Of a stretch of 64,000 nucleotides of DNA, positions 44,019-52,561 are shown piece after piece; position 1 is the first letter of the stretch, and the number at the start of each line of letters is the position of its first letter. Origin of the DNA: Bacteroidetes bacterium GWF2_40_14 (lineage in GTDB: Bacteria; Bacteroidota; Bacteroidia; Bacteroidales; UBA932); NCBI GenBank assembly GCA_001769195.1, contig MEOK01000015.1, positions 1-64,000 of the forward strand. Direction: 5' to 3'. The translations under genes were made by a program, and so were the position numbers. The notes beneath the pieces are model-generated. The model had not been told where the DNA came from. It made no database searches and was given only the letters and a program-made list of their open reading frames with translations.

Positions 44019-44870
44019 ATGGGACAAAAAACAAATCCTATAGCAAACCGACTGGGTATTATCCGTGGCTGGGACTCTAACTGGTACGGTGGAAAAGATT
44101 ACGCAGGCAAGATTCTGGAAGATGCCAGGATACGCGAATATTTGAATGCACGTCTTGCAAAGGCCAGCCTTTCCAAGATTGTAATTGAAAGAACACTAAA
44201 GCTTATAACTGTAACAATTCACACGGCTCGTCCGGGGATTATTATTGGTAAAGGCGGTCAAGAGGTAGATAAACTGAAGGAAGAGTTGAAGAAAATCTCA
44301 AACAAAGAGGTTCAAATCAACATTTTCGAGGTAAAACGTCCTGAAATTGACGCAAATATTGTTGCAAACAATATAGCCCGTCAGGTAGAAGGAAGGGTTT
44401 CTTACCGTCGTGCCATTAAAATGGCAATGGCTTCCACCATGAGAATGGGATCGGAAGGTATTAAAGTTTTAGTAAGTGGTCGTCTTGGCGGTGCTGAGAT
44501 GGCAAGAAGGGAACTATATAAAGAAGGACGTACTCCTCTTCATACTTTCCGTGCAGATATTGACTACGCTCACGCAGAAGCTCACACTAAGGTGGGAGTT
44601 CTTGGAGTGAAGGTATGGATCTGCAATGGTGAAGTATACGGAAAGAGAGATCTTTCTCCAAATATCGGAATTTCGGCAAATCAATCGGCAGGCCAGGGTG
44701 GCCAGCAGGCTGGTGGTCGTCCTGACCGTCGTGACCGCAGAGGTGGCGGACGTCCGGGTGGTGATGATCGCAGAGGTGGCGGAAGCCGCGGTGGTGATTC
44801 AAGAGGCAACTCAAGGGGAGGCCGTACAGGCAATCCAAGCGGAGCTGCCCGTCCTCAGAGAGAATCATAG
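44019..44870 (+). CDS. rpsC: 30S ribosomal protein S3 with long RGG-type tail
   Basis: The protein has 283 residues, about 40-60 more than most S3. S3 sits at the mRNA entry tunnel. The KH domain ([20 protein letters not shown], about 71-90) and the C-terminal domain ([30 protein letters not shown]) are normal. From about residue 222 a Gly/Arg/Asp-rich tail runs to the end, with repeated RGG-like units. It is the last gene of the block. The expected next genes (rplP, rpmC, rpsQ, rplN) are absent, and a terminator follows. Confidence 0.96.
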   Translation: MGQKTNPIANRLGIIRGWDSNWYGGKDYAGKILEDARIREYLNARLAKASLSKIVIERTLKLITVTIHTARPGIIIGKGGQEVDKLKEELKKISNKEVQINIFEVKRPEIDANIVANNIARQVEGRVSYRRAIKMAMASTMRMGSEGIKVLVSGRLGGAEMARRELYKEGRTPLHTFRADIDYAHAEAHTKVGVLGVKVWICNGEVYGKRDLSPNIGISANQSAGQGGQQAGGRPDRRDRRGGGRPGGDDRRGGGSRGGDSRGNSRGGRTGNPSGAARPQRES

Positions 44871-44898
44871 AAATACCGTTTTTCTGAAATAGATATTA

Positions 44899-44928
44899 AG
44901 AGACATCTGAAAAGGTGTCTCTTTTTTT
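44899..44928 (+). terminator. Intrinsic terminator after rpsC
   Basis: AGAGACA (44899-44905) pairs with TGTCTCT (44916-44922), followed by a run of T residues, 28 bp after the rpsC stop. It marks a true end of the ribosomal operon at this point. Confidence 0.8.
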
Positions 44929-44966
44929 ATAATCGACCATTAGATAATAGTTGGCAGGTTAGTTGT

Positions 44967-46016
44967 CTACATGAATCGTACTCCAATATACGACACCCAG
45001 TGCCGCTGATTTGCCGGCGCAGTAGTGCCCATTCTCAGATCCTTCACCTCTATGTGAGGTGTGGTGATGCTGCTACGGTACCCGGTTACTTCGCCAGTGA
45101 GAGGTTTCCCACAGTAAAGCTGGTTGAGTTTCTCTGCAAAGAGTATTCCGAAAGGAACGGAATACCTGCCGCACCAGGTCCAGTTGTAATCTCTGAAATC
45201 GTCGGCACTTACTGTATAATCGTAGAACTTTCTTATTCTCTCCTTCTTGACCTCCCCCTTGAGGCAGTCGTCAATAATCATAAGATCTTTGGCAACAGCT
45301 TTTGCAGTACCGGTATCGTCAGTACCAAACGGAGCCATGTTTGCACCGCCCCAGTCTTCATCGCCATAGTGAAGAGCGTCATTTGAAATGACAATAGCCA
45401 AGTCTCTGCCAAAAGATAGCCTCTTCTCTCTCATGTATGCAAAAACATGTTGAGCCAATTCTTCTGAAAATAGTTCCATATTTTCGAAAGTCATCTGTGG
45501 CACAAGTATGGGAACAATGTCCAGCCAGGCAGAGTTCCTTTGCAGGAAAGGTGTTATTGCCTCCAGGGAGTGTTCGACCTGCATAATTGAATCGTGAATT
45601 ACATACGACCCCGGAGATAGTGTCTGTAAAAGCCTCTGTCGTAAAGAAGATACCTTTATATCGCGGACTGTGCACTTCCACTCACCGAAAGAATCAAATA
45701 TCAGCTTGTTTTCCAGTCCGAATTTCTTTGCCTTGTGAGCCACGCCTATCAAGATTACTGTCTGAGCTTTGATTCCCGCAAGGGTTTTGGCATACAGCCC
45801 CCCTGCATAAGCATAGTCATCGTGTGGGCATATTGCCGCCTTGTAAAATTCTTCAACGGGAGCCTTGTCACTCTGAGAAATCCTTGAAAACAGAAGGTTC
45901 ATCTGCCACCCATACTTCGCAAACCCGATGGTGTCAACCTGTTTACGTTGCGCAGATACCGTTATTGACAAAAGAATCAATATAAGAAATGTTAAAAAGA
46001 AGGTTGACTTATTCAT
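44967..46016 (-). CDS. Exported MEMO-family protein (AmmeMemoRadiSam system protein B)
   Basis: The protein has 349 residues. A signal peptide (1-22, ending TVSAQ) precedes a MEMO domain with KAAICPHDDYAYAGGLYAKTLAGI, TVILIGVAHKA, the VEHSLEAITPFLQ segment and VISNDALHYGDEDWGGANMAPFGTDD. MEMO proteins resemble metal-dependent dioxygenases and often occur with an AMMECR1-domain protein and a radical SAM protein. Neither partner is here, and export would separate it from cytoplasmic partners. It faces rpsC tail to tail and is divergent from the serine hydrolase gene. The reaction is unknown. Confidence 0.8.
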   Translation of the reverse strand: MNKSTFFLTFLILILLSITVSAQRKQVDTIGFAKYGWQMNLLFSRISQSDKAPVEEFYKAAICPHDDYAYAGGLYAKTLAGIKAQTVILIGVAHKAKKFGLENKLIFDSFGEWKCTVRDIKVSSLRQRLLQTLSPGSYVIHDSIMQVEHSLEAITPFLQRNSAWLDIVPILVPQMTFENMELFSEELAQHVFAYMREKRLSFGRDLAIVISNDALHYGDEDWGGANMAPFGTDDTGTAKAVAKDLMIIDDCLKGEVKKERIRKFYDYTVSADDFRDYNWTWCGRYSVPFGILFAEKLNQLYCGKPLTGEVTGYRSSITTPHIEVKDLRMGTTAPANQRHWVSYIGVRFM

Positions 46017-46099
46017 GATATGCAGATATTTTGATTCTAAGTTACTAAAATTTCTGAAAACTCTTTTGTACTTTTGTATATAACCTAATCCAATCTGTC

Positions 46100-47302
46100 A
46101 TGAAAAAACTATCCAGTTTTCTGTTAATCTGTATTTTATCGGTATCTGTCTTTGCCCAGTCACTTACAAGGGTTACACCCGAAGAGGTGGGGATGGACTC
46201 AAAAAGACTTTCTAACGTAGATCGCATTATTGGCGAGTCAATTAATAAGGGAGAGATTCCCGGAGCTGTCCTGGCAGTGGTTAAGGATGGTAAAATGGCA
46301 TATATAAAAGCATATGGAAATAAATCGGTATATCCGACTGTACAGAAGATGGAAATAAACACTGTCTTTGATCTTGCTTCTGTGAGCAAATGTCTTGGTA
46401 CCACCCTCTCCTTCATGCAACTTGTAGAACAAGGCAAGGTGAGGCTTTACGATAATGTCTCTCTGTACATACCTGGTTTTGTAGGTTATAAGGACACAGT
46501 GACAGGTAAGATGTTTGACATCAGGGTTATTGACCTGCTTACTCACTCGTCTGGCCTTCCTCCTTATGCACCTGCAGCAGAACTGATCAAAAAATATGGT
46601 TCTCCAAGTCCGTCGGGACTATTGGAATACATAGAAACATGCAAGAGGGATTTCAAGCCTACAACAAAGTTTCAGTACAGCTGCCTTAATTTCATTACCC
46701 TGCAGAACATTTTACAGAATGTTACAGGGGAGAAACTGTGTGATTATGCAAAGAAGAGTGTTTACGACGTATTGGGTTTGAAGAATACCACTTACAATCC
46801 TGCAGGGTCCACTCTTGCACTTGTGGCGCCAACGGAAAAACAGGCAGATGGTTCCGTTTTAATTGGCAAGGTTCATGACCCGCTGGCAAGACTGTTAAAC
46901 GACGGAAACTCCGGAAATGCCGGACTTTTCTCAAACGCCGATGATATGGCAGTTATTGCCGTTGCTCTTATAAATGGAGGAGTTTATAACGGAAAAAGGA
47001 TAATGGGCAAACTTACCGTTGAGGCAATGACAAGAGTCCCAACAGGATTTGAACCACTGGGACGTTCACTTGGCTGGGACAACTATTCATCTTACGCATC
47101 TAATCTGGGGAATCTTTTTCACCCGGTTGTGACATATGGTCATACAGGATATACAGGAACATCAATCGTAATTGATCCTGTCGCAAAAGTGGCCGTAATT
47201 CTTCTAACAAACAGAGTTCATCCGGAAGACAAGGGCAGCGTTACAAAATTGCGGGGGCTGGTAGCGAATGCAGTTGCAGGTTCAGTTACCAGATGTCAGT
47301 AA
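46100..47302 (+). CDS. Exported serine hydrolase, beta-lactamase/DD-peptidase fold
   Basis: The protein has 400 residues. A signal peptide (1-20, ending VFAQ) leads to a class C-like serine hydrolase. S94-x-x-K97 in DLASVSKCLG holds the nucleophile, Y-S-C near residue 198 (KFQYSCLNF) takes the Y-x-N place with cysteine instead of asparagine, and HTGYTG near residue 350 stands for the KTG box. Likely substrates are peptidoglycan peptides or esters, while true beta-lactamase activity is less likely. A TACTTTTG -7 box lies at 46069-46076. The end overlaps the next gene by 10 bp. Confidence 0.85.
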   Translation: MKKLSSFLLICILSVSVFAQSLTRVTPEEVGMDSKRLSNVDRIIGESINKGEIPGAVLAVVKDGKMAYIKAYGNKSVYPTVQKMEINTVFDLASVSKCLGTTLSFMQLVEQGKVRLYDNVSLYIPGFVGYKDTVTGKMFDIRVIDLLTHSSGLPPYAPAAELIKKYGSPSPSGLLEYIETCKRDFKPTTKFQYSCLNFITLQNILQNVTGEKLCDYAKKSVYDVLGLKNTTYNPAGSTLALVAPTEKQADGSVLIGKVHDPLARLLNDGNSGNAGLFSNADDMAVIAVALINGGVYNGKRIMGKLTVEAMTRVPTGFEPLGRSLGWDNYSSYASNLGNLFHPVVTYGHTGYTGTSIVIDPVAKVAVILLTNRVHPEDKGSVTKLRGLVANAVAGSVTRCQ

Positions 47303-48417
47303 TAATAAAGGAGGTAAGTTCCAAAAGAGAGTTGCGGAGCTTCATAGCTTTTCCAGAGAGGCTGTACAAAGATTGTAACAATTGGGTAAACGCTTTATGG
47401 GCAGATGAATACTTGACTTTGCTCAAAGAGAAGAATCCAGCGTTTGAGTATTGTGAGGCAAGATACTTTATAGCACTTAAGGACGGCGAAGTTGCAGGCA
47501 GGGTTGCTGCAATTATAAATCACAATGCCAACAGAGACTGGAAGGAGCTACACATGCGCTTCGGATGGCTTGATTTCATTGATGACAGTGAAGTCTCCGG
47601 GGCATTGATGGAGACGGTGGAGCTATATGCCAGAGAGAGGGGAATGAATGCTGTAACAGGTCCGTTTGGCTTCACCGATATGGACAGGGAGGGGCTGCTG
47701 ATAAAGGGGTATGAAAACATGGGTTCTCTTACCACACTTTATAACTATCCGTATTACCAGGAACATCTTGAAAAAATGGGTTATATCAAGGATGCAGACT
47801 GGTACCAGAGAGAGTTTGATGTTCCGGACAGCGTCCCGGAGAAACTTAGTCAATATTCGGATATAATTCAGAGGCGGTATAACGTTAGAATACTTCATCC
47901 AAAATCGAGAAAGGAGCTAAGACGCTACGGAATTGGCCTTTTTGAGGCATACAACAAGGCATTTGTGCCTCTCTACGGATTCACTCCCCTTAACGAAGGC
48001 CAGATAAAGAACTATGTAAAGCAGTATTTGCCCATGGTTCATAACGATTTAATGTGTATGATACTAGACAAGAATGACAAGGTGGTTGCTTTTGCCATTA
48101 CCATGCCAAGTCTGGCAAAGGCTCTCAGGAAATCGGGCGGGAAACTGTTTCCATTCGGATTTATCTATTTGCTGAAGGCTTTAAGGTGTTTTGAGTCTGT
48201 AGACATGTGTATAATAGGGATAGCACCTGAGTATCAGAACAAAGGGCTTAACGCAATAATCTTTAACCATTTGAACTCAAACTTTATTAAACTGGGTACA
48301 AAAAAAGTGATTGCAAATCCTCAATTAGAGAACAACACCGCAGTACAAAGCATATTTGACTATTACCCCAACAGGGAATATATGGTGAGAAGGTGCTTTA
48401 ACAAGAATCTTACTTAG
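47293..48417 (+). CDS. GNAT-like acetyltransferase-fold protein
   Basis: The protein has 374 residues and is soluble. It shows a two-lobed GNAT-like layout: FIALKDGEVAGRVAAIINHNAN, MNAVTGPFGFTDMDREGLLIKGYE and, near the end, MCIIGIAPEYQNKGLNAIIFNHLN, which resembles the acetyl-CoA-binding motif A. Proteins of this length and pattern are common in Bacteroidetes and have no proven substrate. It overlaps the serine hydrolase gene by 10 bp, so the two are co-transcribed. The stop overlaps the convergent aroC stop by 8 bp. Confidence 0.75.
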   Translation: MSVIIKEVSSKRELRSFIAFPERLYKDCNNWVNALWADEYLTLLKEKNPAFEYCEARYFIALKDGEVAGRVAAIINHNANRDWKELHMRFGWLDFIDDSEVSGALMETVELYARERGMNAVTGPFGFTDMDREGLLIKGYENMGSLTTLYNYPYYQEHLEKMGYIKDADWYQREFDVPDSVPEKLSQYSDIIQRRYNVRILHPKSRKELRRYGIGLFEAYNKAFVPLYGFTPLNEGQIKNYVKQYLPMVHNDLMCMILDKNDKVVAFAITMPSLAKALRKSGGKLFPFGFIYLLKALRCFESVDMCIIGIAPEYQNKGLNAIIFNHLNSNFIKLGTKKVIANPQLENNTAVQSIFDYYPNREYMVRRCFNKNLT

Positions 48418-49378
48418 CAATCAGCAGGTCGGCGAGTACAATTGCGGTTGCTGCCTCCAGAACCACAGGAACCCGCAATGCAAAACAGTTATCATGCCTT
48501 CCCTCTATTTTCAATTCCTCAACTTTATGGGTGTTGAAGTTGTAAGTATCCTGCACTTTTGAGATACTGGATGTGGGTTTTATGGCTACCCTGAATATGA
48601 GGTCGTTCCCATTGGATATTCCACCATTTACACCACCGGAACCATTTTTGGAAGTCTTGCCGGACTCTTCAATAATTGGGTCGTTGTGTTCAGAGCCGAA
48701 CATCATTGCAGCCTTGAAACCGTCTCCGAATTCAATTCCTCTTACCCCCGGGATTGAAAAAACGAAGTGCGATATAAGCGACTCCAGACTATCAAAGAAG
48801 GGTTCTCCGAGACCAGCGGGTATACCGGTGGATTGACACTCTATTACACCGCCAAGTGAATCTCCTTCTGCTATAGCTTTGTCAAGAATCTCGTCCCATG
48901 GGTTTTGACCTCCTATATGAAGGATTCGGGCCTCTACATTTACAGGAGCAATCAGTTTTTTAGCAATCACTCCGGCAGCAATCAATCCAAGGGTCAGTCT
49001 GCCTGAGTGATGTCCTCCACCACGAGGGTCAGCAAACCCTTTGTGCTTTATAAATGACACATAGTCTGCATGCCCAGGCCTTGGCCAGTTCTGCAGGTTG
49101 TCATAGTCGGCCGATTTTGTATTGAGGTTGTCGAAGGTTATACATATTGGTGCACCTGTAGTGAATCCATTATAAGTACCACTTACAATATCCAGTAAAT
49201 CGGCCTCTACTCTGGGGGTGCCACCTTTGTTTCCTCCCTTTCTGCGTATGATATCTGCTGTAAAATCCTCTTTGGAAAGCGGCAGACCGGCAGGGGTCCC
49301 GTCTATAACTACTCCTAGTTTATGGCCGTGAGACTCGCCAAAAATGGATACTCTGAAATTTTTTCCAAAGCTGTTCAT
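48410..49378 (-). CDS. aroC: Chorismate synthase
   Basis: The protein has 322 residues from the ATG at 49378 (MNSFGKNFRVSIFGESHGHKLG). The longer frame from 49447 would overlap the aroDA stop and is rejected. The enzyme makes chorismate from 5-enolpyruvylshikimate-3-phosphate using reduced FMN. Motifs are GESHGHKLGVVIDGTPAG, RPGHADYVSFIKHKGFADPRGGGHHSGRLT and GGVNGGISNGNDLIFRVAIKPTSSI. It lies 19 bp after the aroDA fusion gene. It is slightly shorter than the usual 350-360 residues, as in several Bacteroidetes. Confidence 0.95.
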   Translation of the reverse strand: MNSFGKNFRVSIFGESHGHKLGVVIDGTPAGLPLSKEDFTADIIRRKGGNKGGTPRVEADLLDIVSGTYNGFTTGAPICITFDNLNTKSADYDNLQNWPRPGHADYVSFIKHKGFADPRGGGHHSGRLTLGLIAAGVIAKKLIAPVNVEARILHIGGQNPWDEILDKAIAEGDSLGGVIECQSTGIPAGLGEPFFDSLESLISHFVFSIPGVRGIEFGDGFKAAMMFGSEHNDPIIEESGKTSKNGSGGVNGGISNGNDLIFRVAIKPTSSISKVQDTYNFNTHKVEELKIEGRHDNCFALRVPVVLEAATAIVLADLLIAK

Positions 49379-49397
49379 AGAATTTGATTTGTATAGG

Positions 49398-51452
49398 TTA
49401 ATCGAAATTTTTAAGAAAATCGGGGAACGATTTGGAGATGCAATCAAGGTTGTCTAGGTATACCTTCTCTTTTATTGTTAGAGCTGCTGTTATTACAGCC
49501 ATGGCAACTCGATGGTCGTTGTGTGAAGAGCATAAACCGCCGTGTAATTCTCCACCTCTGATTATCATCCAGTCACCGTCAATCTCTATTGATGCACCAA
49601 GTTTTGTAAATTCGGTGTAAAGGCTCTCGGCTCTGTTGCTCTCTTTGTTGGATAGTCTGTTAACGCCTTTGATCCTGCTCACACCGTTGCATTTTAAAGC
49701 AAGAACCACCAGTGTAGGGAAAAGATCAGGAGAATTAGTGGCGTCAAACTCAAATGATTGCAAAGAGTTTTTTGGTTTTAGCAACTCAATTTTGGAACCG
49801 AGAATAACCTCCTTGGTATTGTCCTCCTTAAAAGCACAAGGTACATCTCCACACATAACCAGATACTTTGGATATTCGGTTATGTTTATTTCCACTCCGC
49901 ATCCTCTGAGCACATCTATTATTTTTTCATCGGCCTGTTTTGAGTCAATAGGCAGATTTGTTATTGTAACCCCTTTGGTTATGGCTCCTGCTACAAACAA
50001 CATTGAGGCTCCGCTCCAGTCCCCTTCAAGTGGGTAAAATGGTTTAGGTTTGTATCGCTGCCGACCCGGGATCTTGAACTCATAAAAGTCGTGATTTGTA
50101 ATTGTAACGCCAAAATCCTTAAGTGTCTGGATTGTAAGGTCTATATAAGGAGTGCTGGATGGCTCGGATATTTCGATGGTGCTGTTCTTGTCGCAAAGCG
50201 GCAGAGACATGAGGAGCCCCGAAATCAGCTGAGACCCTCCGCTACCAGATAGTTTGATATTTCCATCCTTAATGGGGCCTTTAATAATTGCGGGCAACCT
50301 TCCGTCATGCGAAATGACCTCCATACCTATCTCCGAAAAAGGATCGGTGGAAGAAAAGAGAACCCTGTTGTTCAGACTGCCTTTTCCTACAATTTTTATT
50401 TCATCAACCCCTTTGCTTTTTCCAACTAATTGTCCGGCGGTCGGTATAAGCAACCTGCTCAGAAGGCCTGATTCTCCTACAGATAGCTCAACTGTCTTTA
50501 TTGCGCGTGTAAACAGATCTACCTTTGATAGACTTTTGGAAATATCCTCAATACCGGGACTGGTAACCTCTACTTTTGTCTTAAGGTGTTTGCACTTTTC
50601 TATCTTAACCTTTACACCGAGAAACTTTATAAGTTCAATTGCTGCTTCGCTGTCGGCACATGGTGTGTAACCGTAAAGGTTTGTCTTTCCCTTGGCCCAC
50701 GCAGCAGCAAGAATTGCTCTCTGGGAGTGACTCTTTGAGGCAGGGGCGATAATGGAATCTATAAGGGATTTTTTATTGACAGAGTGGGGGTAATTTTTTT
50801 TGCTTATAATTTTCTCCATCTCGGCATACGCATATTGACCTTCGGCACTCTCTTTACCCTCTTCAAGGGCAGCATATCCGAACGGGGCACCAAGATGCAG
50901 CGAGAGTATTCTTGTGAAGCGGGCCATTTTACCCATACCGAATGCCACTATCTGTTCCCCGGGATACTCGGTATATAATTTTAGCAGTCGTGTGCAGTCC
51001 TGAATACTTTGAGCAGTAGTTACAATCTTAACTATGTCTGCTCCCAGCTCCTTGCATTTGTTGTAAATTTCCGCTATCCTTTCAAAGCTATCGGTAACTT
51101 TAAAGTTATGATAGGAGAGTATTATTTTATAACCTCTTCTTCTTGCCGCTATTATTAGCTCTTCTCTGTATTCCGCCGGAGCATCGTACTCAATGTCAAT
51201 ATATCTTTTTCCTACTGATTTTTTTGTCCTGCTGGCTAAAAAAGTCCATTGCAGCCTCTTTTTGCACTCATCGGCAGACATTTCATCTGTTATGCGGCAG
51301 GTGGCTATGAGGTCTTTCTTTGAATGAAATACCGATACAGTCTCAGCTCTGTTGAGAGGCGAAAGATCCAAACGGATTTCGGCCATCTGCACTTTTGACA
51401 GTGCCTCTAAAATATCGGCCAGACTTTTTTCTCTTATACTAAGACAAATCAT
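49398..51452 (-). CDS. aroDA: Fused 3-dehydroquinate dehydratase (type I) and EPSP synthase
   Basis: The protein has 684 residues. Residues 1 to about 215 are a type I 3-dehydroquinate dehydratase: AEIRLDLSP, catalytic H115 in SYHNF, Schiff-base lysine K142 in IVKIVTTAQ and the closing EGQYAYAEM. From about residue 225 on it is a complete 3-phosphoshikimate 1-carboxyvinyltransferase with PASKSHSQRAILAA (K240, S241, R245), GESGLLSRLLIPTA, GSGGSQLISGLLMSLPL and SHNDHRVAMAVI. Both catalytic sets are intact. These are steps 3 and 6 of the shikimate pathway, so the fusion does not join successive steps. It overlaps aroB by 14 bp. Confidence 0.93.
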   Translation of the reverse strand: MICLSIREKSLADILEALSKVQMAEIRLDLSPLNRAETVSVFHSKKDLIATCRITDEMSADECKKRLQWTFLASRTKKSVGKRYIDIEYDAPAEYREELIIAARRRGYKIILSYHNFKVTDSFERIAEIYNKCKELGADIVKIVTTAQSIQDCTRLLKLYTEYPGEQIVAFGMGKMARFTRILSLHLGAPFGYAALEEGKESAEGQYAYAEMEKIISKKNYPHSVNKKSLIDSIIAPASKSHSQRAILAAAWAKGKTNLYGYTPCADSEAAIELIKFLGVKVKIEKCKHLKTKVEVTSPGIEDISKSLSKVDLFTRAIKTVELSVGESGLLSRLLIPTAGQLVGKSKGVDEIKIVGKGSLNNRVLFSSTDPFSEIGMEVISHDGRLPAIIKGPIKDGNIKLSGSGGSQLISGLLMSLPLCDKNSTIEISEPSSTPYIDLTIQTLKDFGVTITNHDFYEFKIPGRQRYKPKPFYPLEGDWSGASMLFVAGAITKGVTITNLPIDSKQADEKIIDVLRGCGVEINITEYPKYLVMCGDVPCAFKEDNTKEVILGSKIELLKPKNSLQSFEFDATNSPDLFPTLVVLALKCNGVSRIKGVNRLSNKESNRAESLYTEFTKLGASIEIDGDWMIIRGGELHGGLCSSHNDHRVAMAVITAALTIKEKVYLDNLDCISKSFPDFLKNFD

Positions 51453-52443
51453 TTAAATAATCCTCCAGTTTGTTTATTTCCAACGGATAAGTGCTTGCTT
51501 TCCCGATTTTTTCTATTATTACGAATCTTATAGAGTCCTTGTTCCTTTTTTTGTCCCTTATTATTGCTTCAGAAAGAGTTTTAAGGGGTACGGGCGATGT
51601 TGTAGAAAGTCCAATCCTTTTTAAATCAGATTCAATGATGATTTTTTCCTCATTACTGAGTATCCCTAACTTGACTGATAGTTTTGCTGCAAGAACTATT
51701 CCAACCGACACAGCCTCTCCATGAGAAAGTTTTACTGTCTTCTCCAGAGCATGAGCGAATGTGTGTCCAAGGTTAAGCAGTATTCTCTCCCCATGCTCAT
51801 AGGGGTCAGATTCTACGATGTTTGCCTTTATCCTTGATGCTCCCTGTATAAAGGGCCAAAGGTCCGATACAACATACCCGTTCTTTGCAATTTTTTCGAC
51901 TGCACTAAAATAGCTCTTCCTGTCGGCAATGATAAATGTCTTTATCAGCTCGGCAACGCCGGCTTTTAGCTCCTTTTCGGGAAGACTTTCAAGGAACCCG
52001 GGGCAGAATATTGTGAACTGAGGTTGATTTATAACACCCAGAATATTCTTGTAACCAGATACATTGACCGCTGTTTTACCTCCTATGGCAGCATCGACCT
52101 GAGCAAGCAGGGTAGTTGGCACATACCCGAACTTTACTCCTCTCATATAGATGGATGCTAAAAATCCGGCAAGATCTGAGAGTATCCCTCCACCAACTGC
52201 AAGAATGAATGTAGATCTGTCTGCTCCCAAATTAAGCAGCTTTAATGTCAATTTTTCTATTGTCTTGAAGGATTTGTTCTCTTCCGATGACTTGACGGGA
52301 ATTTGAGGGTATGGGAAATATTTTCCGTAGTTTTTTTGAATAGATGCGTCAATAAGAACCACAACCCCGCAATTTGCAGGGAGATAGGTTTTTATCTGAT
52401 CGATTGCTGAACAGTAGGTTAAATTTAGTACGCAACGCTCCAT
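51439..52443 (-). CDS. aroB: 3-Dehydroquinate synthase
   Basis: The protein has 334 residues from the ATG at 52443 (MERCVLNLTYCSAIDQ). An upstream start at 52470 lies before a possible TACATTTG box (52450-52457) and is less likely. AroB converts DAHP to 3-dehydroquinate with NAD and a metal. Motifs are AVGGGILSDLAGFLASIYMRGV, PTTLLAQVDAAIGGKTAVN, KAGVAELIKTFII and the metal histidines in LNLGHTFAHALE and LSHGEAV. It is the first gene of the aroB-aroDA-aroC unit. Confidence 0.94.
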   Translation of the reverse strand: MERCVLNLTYCSAIDQIKTYLPANCGVVVLIDASIQKNYGKYFPYPQIPVKSSEENKSFKTIEKLTLKLLNLGADRSTFILAVGGGILSDLAGFLASIYMRGVKFGYVPTTLLAQVDAAIGGKTAVNVSGYKNILGVINQPQFTIFCPGFLESLPEKELKAGVAELIKTFIIADRKSYFSAVEKIAKNGYVVSDLWPFIQGASRIKANIVESDPYEHGERILLNLGHTFAHALEKTVKLSHGEAVSVGIVLAAKLSVKLGILSNEEKIIIESDLKRIGLSTTSPVPLKTLSEAIIRDKKRNKDSIRFVIIEKIGKASTYPLEINKLEDYLNDLS

Positions 52444-52561
52444 ATTGTGCAAATGTAGTAAAACTTGCAAAGTTTGGTATCAGATAATTAAAATTTTGAA
52501 TTGAATAAATTCTCAAAAATGGCTTTAGATATACTTTTGTTTGTAATAGATTTGAAAAAAA

